Below are positions 27,648-36,053 of a stretch of DNA of 64,000 bases, one piece after another. A model generated the notes under the pieces. That model ran no database searches and was not told where the DNA came from. It saw nothing but the letters and a program-made list of their open reading frames with translations. How positions within the stretch are numbered: position 1 is the first letter of the stretch; every line of letters begins with the position of its first letter. The stretch is from Thioglobus_B sp964403565. GTDB taxonomy: Bacteria; Pseudomonadota; Gammaproteobacteria; PS1; Pseudothioglobaceae. The stretch is from assembly GCA_964403565.1 (NCBI GenBank), contig CAYOFV010000001.1, positions 1-64,000 of the forward strand, given 5' to 3'. The translations under genes and the position numbers were made by a program.

Positions 27648-28885
27648 TTTTGTATATGCTCTTTGGCAAATAGTTCTTGAATAGTTTCGCGTTCACGCAC
27701 TAATGTATGTTTATCGTTAGACACCATCACTTCAGCTACTCTTGGACGTGAATTGTAATTTGAGCTCATGGTAAAACCATATGCTCCTGCAGACATAAGC
27801 GCTAAATAATCACCCTGCTCAAGGGTTAAATCTCTATCTTTAGCTAGAAAATCTCCAGTTTCACAAATTGGCCCAACTAAATCCCAATTTGCTCTTATGC
27901 CACTATCTTTTTTAACTAGTGGCAACACTTGATGATATGCATTATAAAAAGCAGGGCGTAATAAATCATTCATAGCTCCATCAATAATGGCAAATGACTT
28001 ATGTGAGTTTTGCTTTAAAAACTCTACTTTAGTAACAAAAGCTCCAGAATTGCCAACAATGGCCCTGCCAGGCTCAATAATAATTTTTTTATTGCCAACT
28101 TTTGCAATTACGCTATCAATATAAGATTTAATATCAATGGTTTGCTCATCATCGTAACGAATACCAACGCCGCCGCCAAGATCGATATGCTTAATCTCAA
28201 TACCTTGATTTTCAAGCTTATCTATCAAATCAATAACCTTATCCAATGCATCAATAAATGGTGACACTTCAGTAAGTTGTGAGCCAATATGGCAATCTAT
28301 GCCTTTAATATCAACATTACCAAGACTTGAAGCTTTTTTGTATAGTTGAATTGCATCATCAATATCTACACCAAACTTATTTTCTTTAAGGCCAGTTGAA
28401 ATATACGGATGGGTTTTTGCATCAACATTAGGATTAACTCTAAACGATACTGGCGCAGATACTCCCATCTCAGCTGCAACTTTATTTATACGTTCAAGCT
28501 CAGGTGCACTTTCAATATTAAAGCAATATACACCAGCTTCAAGCGCCCTTCTTATTTCATCTTTGGTTTTTGCCACACCAGAGAATACACATTTATTAGC
28601 ATCTCCTCCAGCAGCAATAACGCGCTCTAATTCGCCTACAGACACAATATCAAAACCAGCTCCAAGCTGTGCTAATGCGTTTAATACTGCAAGGTTTGAA
28701 TTGGCCTTAACCGCATAGCAAACCAAATGCTCATGCGCGCCAAACGCATTATCAAATTCTTGATAATTACTTTCAATCTCGCTGCGTGAATATACATATA
28801 ATGGAGACCCATATACCCCTACCAAATCAGTAATATTTACTGATTCTACGTATAACGAATTATCTTTGTAGGTGAAGTTACTCAA
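27644..28885 (-). CDS. lysA: Diaminopimelate decarboxylase
   Basis: 413 residues. A fold-type III PLP enzyme: CYAVKANSNLAVLNALAQLGAGFDIVSVGEL carries the PLP lysine, then CVFSGVAKT, HIGSQLTE, HIDLGGGVGI, EPGRAIVGNSG, GPICETGDFLAKD and SAGAYGFTMSSNYNSRPR. LysA makes lysine from meso-DAP. Upstream is a five-base gap to a short lipoprotein gene, reproducing the lptM-lysA order of many gammaproteobacteria, but dapF does not follow. Confidence 0.95.
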   Translation of the reverse strand: MSNFTYKDNSLYVESVNITDLVGVYGSPLYVYSRSEIESNYQEFDNAFGAHEHLVCYAVKANSNLAVLNALAQLGAGFDIVSVGELERVIAAGGDANKCVFSGVAKTKDEIRRALEAGVYCFNIESAPELERINKVAAEMGVSAPVSFRVNPNVDAKTHPYISTGLKENKFGVDIDDAIQLYKKASSLGNVDIKGIDCHIGSQLTEVSPFIDALDKVIDLIDKLENQGIEIKHIDLGGGVGIRYDDEQTIDIKSYIDSVIAKVGNKKIIIEPGRAIVGNSGAFVTKVEFLKQNSHKSFAIIDGAMNDLLRPAFYNAYHQVLPLVKKDSGIRANWDLVGPICETGDFLAKDRDLTLEQGDYLALMSAGAYGFTMSSNYNSRPRVAEVMVSNDKHTLVRERETIQELFAKEHIQK

Positions 28886-28890
28886 GTGAT

Positions 28891-29091
28891 TTATTTTGAA
28901 TTATGCGGCATAATCTCCATCTCTGGAGCAATAGCAACTTGTTGAGTAGTTTGCTGATCAAGTGCAGCCTCAGCATTCTTAGACAACACTACCTCTTCTG
29001 GCTTAACACTTTCCAACTCGCCCATCTTGCCACAAGCGCTAATAGTTAGAGCTGCAAGGGCTAATAAAAAGATTTTTGTTAAATTTTTCAT
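28891..29091 (-). CDS. lptM: Small lipoprotein, probable LptM
   Basis: 66 residues with a lipoprotein signal (lysine pair, hydrophobic run and lipobox LTISAC, modified Cys at 20). The mature start CGKMGEL recalls CGLKGPL of LptM (YifL), which helps mature the LPS translocon LptDE. The position directly before lysA is also typical. The rest is short, acidic and not conserved in any way I recognise, so the name is tentative; a lipoprotein is certain enough. Confidence 0.6.
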   Translation of the reverse strand: MKNLTKIFLLALAALTISACGKMGELESVKPEEVVLSKNAEAALDQQTTQQVAIAPEMEIMPHNSK

Positions 29092-29129
29092 TACGTTTCC
29101 TTTGTTGTTAATTAACTTTAACGGCTATT

Positions 29130-29789
29130 TTACAGTAATTCATTCAGTGATTTTATAAACGCAGAGCGCTCAATATTGTAGGCCCCAAGGCTTTTTAAAT
29201 GCTCACTTTCCACTTGACAATCTATTAACTCATAATTCATATTTTCAACTAAATATGCAAACGCCACTTTTGATGCGTCGCGCTCATGTGCAAACATAGA
29301 TTCGCCAAAAAACACCTTGCCTAACGATACACCATACAGACCGCCAACAAGCTTATTATCTACATAAGTTTCAATCGACTTAGCAAAGCCCTGCTCATTA
29401 AGGCCAATATATGCATTAACCATATCGTTGTCAATCCAGGTACCACTCTGATCTTTGCGCCTAACTGTTTTGCAGTTTTTTATAACTTGCTCAAAGTTTT
29501 CGTTAATTTTTATCTCAAACTTATTAGCTTTAATTGTTTTTCTTAACGATTTTGAAACGTGCAAGGTGTCTTTAGTAATAATCATTCTTGGATTTGGACT
29601 ATACCAAATTACTGGCTCGCCCTCGCTATACCAAGGGAATATGCCTTTTGTATATGCGTCAATAAGGCGTTTTGTTGTTAACTCACCACCAATAGCTACA
29701 AGTCCATTTGGATCGTTAAGTGATCTTTCAACATCAGGAAAAGGTGTTTCTTCCGACTCTAGAACAAAGTCAGATGGTATTTCAATCAC
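29130..29789 (-). CDS. aat: Leucyl/phenylalanyl-tRNA--protein transferase
   Basis: 219 residues. FPDVERSLNDPNGLVAIGGELTTKRLIDAYTKGIFPWYSEGEPVIWYSPNPRMII and the end GLYGVSLGKVFFGESMFAHERDASKVAF are diagnostic. Aat adds Leu or Phe to N-terminal Lys/Arg to mark proteins for ClpAP. It overlaps nudE by eight bases on the same strand. Confidence 0.95.
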   Translation of the reverse strand: MIEIPSDFVLESEETPFPDVERSLNDPNGLVAIGGELTTKRLIDAYTKGIFPWYSEGEPVIWYSPNPRMIITKDTLHVSKSLRKTIKANKFEIKINENFEQVIKNCKTVRRKDQSGTWIDNDMVNAYIGLNEQGFAKSIETYVDNKLVGGLYGVSLGKVFFGESMFAHERDASKVAFAYLVENMNYELIDCQVESEHLKSLGAYNIERSAFIKSLNELL

Positions 29790-30339
29790 TACTATTTTGT
29801 TTTCTGATAATTTCCTTAGCCATATATAGTGCAGCTATGGTTCTAGCTTCGGTAAGATCTTGGTTATATACCAAATCCTCTAAGTCTGATAATTTATGCT
29901 CTACAACCTCAAGTGGTTCAGGCTCATCGCCTTCTGCACTTGCCTCGTATAAATCCTGCGCAAGTACAATGTGCGTATAGTTGGACTGATATCCAGGAGC
30001 TAGAGTCATAGTTTTTACAAACTCTAATTTTTTAGCGCCATAGCCAATCTCTTCTATTAGCTCACGATTAGCGGCATCTATTGGACTTTCTCCAGGGTCA
30101 ATCTTGCCTTTGGTTAAAGCCAACTCATATCTATCAGTGCCACCAGAGTATTCATAAATCATAAGCACCGTGTCATCATCTAGCATCGGAATTACCAATA
30201 CCGCGCCATCGCCAGGTGGCTTTAAGCGTTCATATTGACGTTTCTCACCATTAGAAAACTCAATATCCATAGACTGAATATTAAAAAATTTTGTTGTGGC
30301 AATATTGGTTATATTGGATACTTTTGGCTTTGTACGCAT
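29782..30339 (-). CDS. nudE: ADP-compound Nudix hydrolase NudE
   Basis: 185 residues with the Nudix box at about 81-103 (G-x5-E-x7-RELIEEIG, starting GKIDPGESP). The N-terminal strand domain and YEYSGGTDRYELALTKG match NudE, which cleaves ADP-ribose, NADH and Ap3A. Upstream is a 250-base spacer with a palindrome and no other gene. Confidence 0.88.
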   Translation of the reverse strand: MRTKPKVSNITNIATTKFFNIQSMDIEFSNGEKRQYERLKPPGDGAVLVIPMLDDDTVLMIYEYSGGTDRYELALTKGKIDPGESPIDAANRELIEEIGYGAKKLEFVKTMTLAPGYQSNYTHIVLAQDLYEASAEGDEPEPLEVVEHKLSDLEDLVYNQDLTEARTIAALYMAKEIIRKQNSSD

Positions 30340-30439
30340 GTTGACAATTATGCCATTATGTAAAAGTAAATAACTAATTTTTAGAGACCTTTGTATAAAT
30401 ACGGATGATTAGCAAAATGATATATTTTGCCGAATTGGA

Positions 30440-30490
30440 TATTTTATTAAAGTCAGTCCCAGTAGTGCTTCGGCAGATTTTAATAAAATA
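30440..30490. repeat. Palindrome between nudE and an MBL gene
   Basis: Twelve-base perfect arms (TATTTTATTAAA at 30440-30451, its complement at 30479-30490) enclose a 27-base centre, and the pairing extends imperfectly another ~20 bases on each side. The gap at 30340-30592 otherwise holds only the upstream regions of the two divergent genes. It resembles the other short palindromic elements in this window in shape, not clearly in sequence. Confidence 0.4.
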
Positions 30491-30592
30491 CTCAAGTTGG
30501 TAAAAAATGGTGTTTTGATGATTATTCATATTTATGCAAAAATCTCTTTTAATTAGTATATTAAAATACTAAGTTTTTATGGGAGAGTAATA

Positions 30593-31543
30593 ATGAAAAA
30601 ACTATTAGCACTATTTTTAGCGCTTACAATGGGCGCATCCAATGCCTGGTTAATTGACGGCGTAGGCGATTTTAAGTTTGAAAAACTAAATGACCAAGTT
30701 TATGTAATGCATGGCCCGCTTGCTAGTCCAAGTGAACAAAATCATGGCTTTATTAATAATCCTGCATTTATTGAAGGTGATAATGGATTAATTATGATTG
30801 ATCCAAGTAGCTCTAAATTTGCTGGTGATAGCATCCTGAGTGAAGTTGAAAAAATTTCATCTAAGCCAGTTGTTGCAGTTATAAATACCCATATTCATGG
30901 AGACCATTGGCTTGGAAATCATGCAATAAAGGACAAATATCCAAATGCTAAGTTCTACGCACATATGAACATGATTAGAGAGGCAGAATATGGCGAAGCC
31001 GAAAGATGGATACAAGCGTTTAATGACATCACTAGCAAAGCTAGAGGCACAATTGCTGTTATCCCAAAACTTTCAGTAAGTCATGAAGATGTACTTGAAA
31101 TTGCAGGGCAAAAACTAATAATTCACTCACCGTTACCATCATCACACTCATCTTCAGATATTATGATTGAACATGTAGACTCCAAAACTCTTTTTGCTGG
31201 AGACAATGCATTTAACGGCAGAATGGGAAGGTTTGATGGACAATCAAACATGTTAGACAATATCAAAATCCTAGATTACGCTAAAGCATTAGATATTGAC
31301 ACATATGTACCTGGGCATGGGTATTCTGGCGACGTTAGCAAAGCTGTTGATCCTTATCTAAACTACCTTAATGTTATTGAACAAGAGTCAAGAAAAGGCT
31401 ACGAAGAAGATTTAGCTGATTATGAAATTAAACCTTTTGCAATTAAAAAGCTAGTTGCTTATAAAGATTGGGATGGTTTCGATGCCCAGATTGGTAGACA
31501 CATCAACAAGATGCTATTAGAAATTGAGGAATTAGACATTTAA
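30593..31543 (+). CDS. Exported MBL-fold metallo-hydrolase (SoxH-like)
   Basis: 316 residues with a Sec signal peptide (about 1-18, MKKLLALFLALTMGASNA). All metal ligands are present: NTHIHGDHWLGNHA, LPSSHSSSDIMI, LFAGDNAF and YVPGHGYSGD. Downstream of the fold is an alpha-helical tail. Similar exported MBL proteins occur in sulfur oxidisers as SoxH-like proteins; the true substrate is unknown. The start has a good ribosome-binding site (GGGAGAG). It converges with a second MBL gene that has a degenerate site. Confidence 0.78.
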   Translation: MKKLLALFLALTMGASNAWLIDGVGDFKFEKLNDQVYVMHGPLASPSEQNHGFINNPAFIEGDNGLIMIDPSSSKFAGDSILSEVEKISSKPVVAVINTHIHGDHWLGNHAIKDKYPNAKFYAHMNMIREAEYGEAERWIQAFNDITSKARGTIAVIPKLSVSHEDVLEIAGQKLIIHSPLPSSHSSSDIMIEHVDSKTLFAGDNAFNGRMGRFDGQSNMLDNIKILDYAKALDIDTYVPGHGYSGDVSKAVDPYLNYLNVIEQESRKGYEEDLADYEIKPFAIKKLVAYKDWDGFDAQIGRHINKMLLEIEELDI

Positions 31544-31554
31544 TAAATATCATA

Positions 31555-31590
31555 GTTTTCATTGACCTGGCTTTACAGGTTAATGAAAAC
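31555..31590. terminator. Stem-loop between convergent MBL genes
   Basis: Fifteen-base arms with a single G-T pair and a six-base loop (GCTTTA) lie just after the first MBL stop and just before the convergent one. There is no T-run outside the stem, so it may be a weak bidirectional terminator or an mRNA-end stabiliser. Confidence 0.45.
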
Positions 31591-31594
31591 AACT

Positions 31595-32506
31595 CTAGTA
31601 ATCAAACTCCATTTGTTCAAATGCCCATTGAGCATTCTTACCAGCAATAGATTCGTGGTTTTCTAAATAGTAAAAATCTGACTGATCAATCTTACTTGCT
31701 TCCAACATATCGCCATCATTTTCTAAAATTTTAGCAATTGTTGTTTTGAGAAATACTAAGTAATTATAAGTATCATTTGTAGCGGTTTCCAAATCAGAAG
31801 CTCGACCGTGTCCTGGAACGATATGCTTTGGTTTAAATTTAGCCATTTTCTCAAAAACATCAATCCAACTTTGAAAGTTTTTAGCCGGACCAATGCCTAG
31901 CATTCTATCGTTAAACACCACATCGCCTGCAAACATAGTTTGCGTGCTTGGCATCCAAGCAACAATATCACCCACAGTATGTGCTGGCCCAAAGTGGTAT
32001 AACTCAAGCTTAACTCCGCCTAATTCAACAATCTTTTTACTATCAAATACTTCGGTAGCAAATACAGGTTTTGTGCCAGCTAAACTATCGCCAATCAAAC
32101 CTCCAAGTCTATTTAAATGATAGTCTGCTCTAACTTTTTGATCTTGTTTGGTTTTGCTTGAAGCAATAATTCTAGCGCCTAATTGTTGAAAGTAGTCGTT
32201 ACCTAGCCAACGATGATCTTGACCACCACTGTTAATAACAATTTTTATAGGCTTATCAGTAATGGTTTGCACAACATTATGAATTTCTTTTGCTCCAAGA
32301 TAGCTTGCACCAGAGTCAATTAGAATTACTCCATCTTTAGTAACAATAACACCATGGGTCGAATTATTGCCAAAGTTGGTAGGTGATCGTTGTGATGTTT
32401 CGCCTTCTAAGGCGAATACATTATCAGTTACCTTGCGCACATCAAGTTCAGCTTGTGCTATTGACGCATTAACAATTAAAAATAAAAATATTATTATTTG
32501 TTTCAT
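31595..32506 (-). CDS. Exported MBL-fold protein with a degenerate metal site
   Basis: 303 residues with a signal peptide (about 1-19). The fold and later ligands are recognisable: FGPAHTVGDIV, FAGDVVFNDR and VPGHGRASD. The usual HxHxDH motif, however, reads INSGGQDHRWLGN, so the first two histidines are replaced while Asp-His is kept. It may hold one metal ion or have lost catalysis. It is transcribed in the same direction as, and 15 bases after, an exported rhodanese, which suggests a joint role in sulfur chemistry, though this is inference. Confidence 0.78.
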   Translation of the reverse strand: MKQIIIFLFLIVNASIAQAELDVRKVTDNVFALEGETSQRSPTNFGNNSTHGVIVTKDGVILIDSGASYLGAKEIHNVVQTITDKPIKIVINSGGQDHRWLGNDYFQQLGARIIASSKTKQDQKVRADYHLNRLGGLIGDSLAGTKPVFATEVFDSKKIVELGGVKLELYHFGPAHTVGDIVAWMPSTQTMFAGDVVFNDRMLGIGPAKNFQSWIDVFEKMAKFKPKHIVPGHGRASDLETATNDTYNYLVFLKTTIAKILENDGDMLEASKIDQSDFYYLENHESIAGKNAQWAFEQMEFDY

Positions 32507-32521
32507 GTTGTTTTTCCTGAT

Positions 32522-33448
32522 TTAAAGCTCAAAAGTATCATCAAATGGCTTACCGCCTTTCACTGTAGGTAGATCTAACCAATTTCCCCAATGTGACCAA
32601 CCACCATTGTATAGTTTTACATCTTTATAACCCAGATGCTTAAGTTGTAAAAATGCCTCACTCATGCGAAAACCATCATCACAATAAACATACACAGTAT
32701 TATCTTTCGGCACCGACTTATACAACTCAGCAAGATCCTCATCTCCTAACCAAGTTTGAGACTCTGCATCAGTGCCATCCATACTTACAATATTAATAGC
32801 ACCAGGAATATGACCCTCTTGCACGCCATGAGAGCTGCCACCAGCATATCTCTCTGGAGGACGAGCATCAATTAAAGTAATATTACCTGAGCGATCTGAA
32901 GTTATAAAATCATAAATTTGAGGGAATTCAACATACATAGATTTATCAGCCTCAGGCAAAACAATATTGCTAGCTTCTCTTGCAGGAGTTGCTTCTTGAG
33001 TAATATCTTCAAATGCAGACCACGCAACAGTACCACCATTAAGAATCTTTAATTGAGATTCTTTAAAACCATATAATTTTAATAAAACCCATAATCTAGA
33101 TGCAGTCACTGTACGAGTGTCGTCGTAAATAACAATGGTTGAGTCTTTATTAACGCCCCATTTACGCAAAGTATTTTGAAATTGCTCTCTTGAAGGAAAG
33201 CGTGTTATATCTAAAGATTGATTATCGGCTAAATCCTTAAAGCGCCTTACCTGTATTGCTCCTGGAATATGGCCTATAGTGTGATAACGATGCGGATGAT
33301 AGCGCACTTCAAACACAATCAAATTATCATTTTCAATATTATCTGCAAGCCAGTCTGAATCAACCAAAAAACTTGGTGTTGCCTGAGCGTTAGTAATAGT
33401 TAAAGCTAGCATAACAAGCGCACTAGCAAACAATTTAAATACTTTCAT
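32522..33448 (-). CDS. Exported two-domain sulfurtransferase (rhodanese)
   Basis: 308 residues with a signal peptide (about 1-23, ending in TNAQA). Two rhodanese domains: the first, inactive-like, with FEVRYHPHRYHTIGHIPGA; the second with IDARPPERYAGG, GHIPGAINI and the active-site loop YVYCDDGFRMSEA, where the Cys is kept but the loop is not the CRKGVTA or CGSGVTA type of classic TST/MST. It probably moves sulfane sulfur in the periplasm. Ribosome-binding site GAGGAGAG. A nine-base inverted repeat lies just upstream. Confidence 0.82.
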   Translation of the reverse strand: MKVFKLFASALVMLALTITNAQATPSFLVDSDWLADNIENDNLIVFEVRYHPHRYHTIGHIPGAIQVRRFKDLADNQSLDITRFPSREQFQNTLRKWGVNKDSTIVIYDDTRTVTASRLWVLLKLYGFKESQLKILNGGTVAWSAFEDITQEATPAREASNIVLPEADKSMYVEFPQIYDFITSDRSGNITLIDARPPERYAGGSSHGVQEGHIPGAINIVSMDGTDAESQTWLGDEDLAELYKSVPKDNTVYVYCDDGFRMSEAFLQLKHLGYKDVKLYNGGWSHWGNWLDLPTVKGGKPFDDTFEL

Positions 33449-33471
33449 ATTCTCTCCTCAAAGTTAAATCT

Positions 33472-33492
33472 ATTCTTGATAACATCAAGAAT
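33472..33492. promoter_or_regulatory. Inverted repeat upstream of the rhodanese gene
   Basis: Perfect nine-base arms (ATTCTTGAT / ATCAAGAAT) around a three-base centre, 24 bases before the rhodanese start codon. The position suits an operator or a 5'-leader hairpin. No known regulator site is claimed. Confidence 0.4.
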
Positions 33493-33591
33493 CACTAATG
33501 ATATTTTCACACAAAATATGTAGGGTTATACTGCTTATATTAGTAGAAATAGCAGGGTTTTTTATAAACTATATATCCTATGAATTTGCAT

Positions 33592-34176
33592 TTACAACAG
33601 ATCTACCTTGCCAGTGCCAAGATGATAATAAGCTGGCACAATTGTTAGCTTATTGTCTTTAACCATCTCTGGAAAGTGAGCTCCAGTATGCTTTAACTCT
33701 TTACTAACATTGATAACGTTTGCTTTTGTTACGTTTTCTATTAAATCACCTTTTTTATCTTTTGCTTCTTCTACTGCATGACGCAAAGCGAAGCACAAGC
33801 TAGGCAGATGACCTTCAAGCTGTTCATGTTGGCAAGATGATCCTACTGCACCACACTGTGAATGCCCCATAACCATAATTAATGATACATCTAAGTACAA
33901 TACAGCATATTCAATACTGGCAACAATCATTTGATCAAGTACATTGCCTGCTACACGCACAACATAAAGATCTCCCAAGCCTTGATCAAAGATAACCTCT
34001 GGCGGTACACGTGAATCTGAACAGCCTAAAATAATTGCAAATGGATGCTGGCCGTGTTTTAACTCAAAACGTCTTTCGCTAGATTGATCAGGGTGCTCAA
34101 GATGAGAGGCAACATAACGTTTATTGCCTTCCATTAATTTCTTTAAATCTTTATTATTGGCAATAATATCTTTCAT
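33592..34176 (-). CDS. can: Beta-class carbonic anhydrase
   Basis: About 194 residues from the ATG at 34176; the open frame extends 14 residues further but into the upstream gene. The zinc site is intact: CSDSRVPPE near residue 50 and MGHSQCGAVGSSC. No signal peptide, so cytoplasmic. It interconverts CO2 and bicarbonate, useful to a Calvin-cycle autotroph. It follows the UPF0126 gene by ten bases, so co-transcription is likely. Confidence 0.92.
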   Translation of the reverse strand: MKDIIANNKDLKKLMEGNKRYVASHLEHPDQSSERRFELKHGQHPFAIILGCSDSRVPPEVIFDQGLGDLYVVRVAGNVLDQMIVASIEYAVLYLDVSLIMVMGHSQCGAVGSSCQHEQLEGHLPSLCFALRHAVEEAKDKKGDLIENVTKANVINVSKELKHTGAHFPEMVKDNKLTIVPAYYHLGTGKVDLL

Positions 34177-34186
34177 AAATAAAACA

Positions 34187-34822
34187 CTAATCTTTAAATT
34201 TAAACTTTGGCAGACCAAGATTGTAACGCAAAGCCAACATCCTAGAGAAGAAGATAACCAATCCAGTAACTACTGCAGAAATTGTAGGATTTACCTGTAA
34301 ATGCAATAAGTAAATAAATAACAAAGAACCTAGCCAAGCCGCAGTTGCGTATAACGGACTTTTAAATACTAGCGGAGTTTCGTTGCAAAGCACATCTCTA
34401 AAAACACCACCCATAATTCCAGTAGTTACCCCCATAAAACTAGCTACAAGCCATGGAGCTCCTGCCATAAGTGCACTTAGAGTTCCGGCAACAGAAAACG
34501 CCGCAAGACCTGCAGCATCTGGAATTAAAAACAATTTATCTGATATTACTATCAAACGTGCAACAATAAATATAGCAACTGCACTAATGAAAGAAGCTAT
34601 AAAGAAAACTTGATCCTTAATCCAAAACACGTCTTGATCAAGTAGCATATCTCTAAGCGATCCACCGCCAAGACCAGTGGTAATGGCAATAATAATTACA
34701 CCAAATAAATCGAATTGTTTAAACCCTGCTTTAAGTACGCCAGATGCTGACGACACAACAACTGCCACCAAAGCAATCCAATACAGGCTACTTAACAGCT
34801 CGGAAGTTATTTCAATATTCAA
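34187..34822 (-). CDS. UPF0126 / TRIC-type membrane protein
   Basis: 211 residues, seven predicted membrane helices arranged as two repeats. The glycine-rich signatures TGLGGGSLRDMLLDQ and TGIMGGVFRDVLCNETP are the duplicated UPF0126 motifs, related in fold to TRIC cation channels. YicG and YadS of E. coli are of this family; some are implicated in glycine or cation transport. Its role next to carbonic anhydrase is unknown. Confidence 0.85.
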   Translation of the reverse strand: MNIEITSELLSSLYWIALVAVVVSSASGVLKAGFKQFDLFGVIIIAITTGLGGGSLRDMLLDQDVFWIKDQVFFIASFISAVAIFIVARLIVISDKLFLIPDAAGLAAFSVAGTLSALMAGAPWLVASFMGVTTGIMGGVFRDVLCNETPLVFKSPLYATAAWLGSLLFIYLLHLQVNPTISAVVTGLVIFFSRMLALRYNLGLPKFKFKD

Positions 34823-34825
34823 TAA

Positions 34826-35200
34826 TTATCTTCCAACTATGGCAATAACGTATCCAGCTCTATTAGTTCTAACTGTTGCAAAAGGCTTGCCTTGTGTATA
34901 TACAGTAAATATTCCTTCTCTTACACCTCTAAACTGCACACCATCACTGTAGTTCATTACATAAACTGGAACCCTTCTGCCTCTTGAACTAACTAATACA
35001 GCCTTTGATTGTTGGCTGAGTTTCTCCAATGCTTTTGCATCAACTGCATCAGACCAAAGGTTTTTTATTATTGATTTATCCAACATCCATGAATGTTTAA
35101 CTTGATGTCTCTTTACTGGATTAGCTTGAACGGATTGAACAACAAAAGAAAAGGTAAATACAGCACTTGTAACAAATAAAACAACTTTAGATAGTTTCAT
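34826..35200 (-). CDS. Small exported protein of unknown function
   Basis: About 124 residues from the ATG at 35200, chosen because GAGG lies ten bases upstream. A signal peptide (about 1-26, ending SVQA) is followed by a basic mature domain containing SSRGRRVPVYVMNYSDGVQFRGVREGIFTVYTQGKP, predicted beta-rich. I do not recognise the family. It lies three bases before the UPF0126 gene on the same strand, so it may head that operon. Confidence 0.6.
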   Translation of the reverse strand: MKLSKVVLFVTSAVFTFSFVVQSVQANPVKRHQVKHSWMLDKSIIKNLWSDAVDAKALEKLSQQSKAVLVSSRGRRVPVYVMNYSDGVQFRGVREGIFTVYTQGKPFATVRTNRAGYVIAIVGR

Positions 35201-35356
35201 AATCAAACCTCGCATTTAAAACAGAATGTACTAAGTATATTACCCTTAGAAAAACTAAAAATGCATAAATCTTAAAATTTGCTAGGCATATTTGCGCAAT
35301 AAATACACCATTAGCAACTTAACAAATCACAAAAAATAAAAGAAATATTTTTGGTG

Positions 35357-35375
35357 TGCTATAATGTATATACAT
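35357..35375 (+). promoter_or_regulatory. Promoter and palindromic operator of the toxin-antitoxin pair
   Basis: An extended -10 element (TGC then TATAAT, 35357-35365) overlaps a perfect 12-base palindrome ATGTATATACAT (35364-35375), with a further ATACAT just downstream. This layout, 25-40 bases before an antitoxin gene with a DNA-binding N-terminus, is what autorepression would look like. Confidence 0.5.
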
Positions 35376-35400
35376 CAATACATCACATTGGAGAAATACT

Positions 35401-35649
35401 ATGCATAGAGTCAACTTAACAATCGACGAATCTCTTTACGATCAAGCTCGTGCTCATAGCTTTGTATCCAAAAAATCAGTTTCTCAAATTATGCGAGAAA
35501 GCTTAACCGAATACTTAAACAAAGACACTAAAACAAAAAAACAGGCAGAGTTGGTAATGTCTACAGAGGATGAAAATGAAATTTTAGATATTTTAAAGAA
35601 TGATGAATTTATCTCAGAAGACGAATTCAAAAAACAATTTAATTTATGA
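35401..35649 (+). CDS. Antitoxin, ribbon-helix-helix type
   Basis: 82 residues. The N-terminus RVNLTIDESLYDQARAHSFVSKKSVSQIMRESL has the strand-helix-helix pattern of CopG/RHH antitoxins. The acidic C-terminal part (DENEILDILKNDEFISEDEFKK) would wrap the toxin. It overlaps the toxin gene by four bases (ATGA). A TATAAT promoter with a palindrome lies upstream. Confidence 0.75.
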   Translation: MHRVNLTIDESLYDQARAHSFVSKKSVSQIMRESLTEYLNKDTKTKKQAELVMSTEDENEILDILKNDEFISEDEFKKQFNL

Positions 35650-35897
35650 AAATTGTTTATTCAAAGAAATTTATTAAAAAATTCTCAAAACTTGATCAAA
35701 AACTGCAGAAAAAGATATCAAACGCCATCGACTCTATACCACAAGGTGACATAAAACGACTTATTGGCAAAAGAACACCACCAATCTATCGTCTCAGAGT
35801 ATCAAAATATAGAGTTTTGTTTAACTTAGATGCAAAAAATATAAAAATCTTAACTGTAGATAGTCGTGGCGATGTTTACAAGCACTTAGACGACTGA
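35646..35897 (+). CDS. Toxin, RelE/ParE family
   Basis: 83 residues, very basic. KIVYSKKFIKKFSKLDQKLQKKISNAID and YRLRVSKYRVLFNLDAKNIKILTVDSRGDVYK match the RelE/ParE fold, with the R-x-SKYRVLF strand and C-terminal D-R-D-Y-type end found in mRNA interferases. Whether it cuts mRNA (RelE) or poisons gyrase (ParE) cannot be told. It is the second gene of a two-gene unit with the antitoxin. Confidence 0.78.
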   Translation: MKIVYSKKFIKKFSKLDQKLQKKISNAIDSIPQGDIKRLIGKRTPPIYRLRVSKYRVLFNLDAKNIKILTVDSRGDVYKHLDD

Positions 35898-36053
35898 TTC
35901 TTAAAATTTGCTAAATTTTAGATTTTTATAACTAAATTTAACAAAATAATAACAAAAACTGCTTATTTTTGCCAAAAAAACACCATTTTTTGGATATAAA
36001 TTGAGTAATTTTAAGAGAATTATCATTAATTATAAATATTTTCTAATTCTTTA

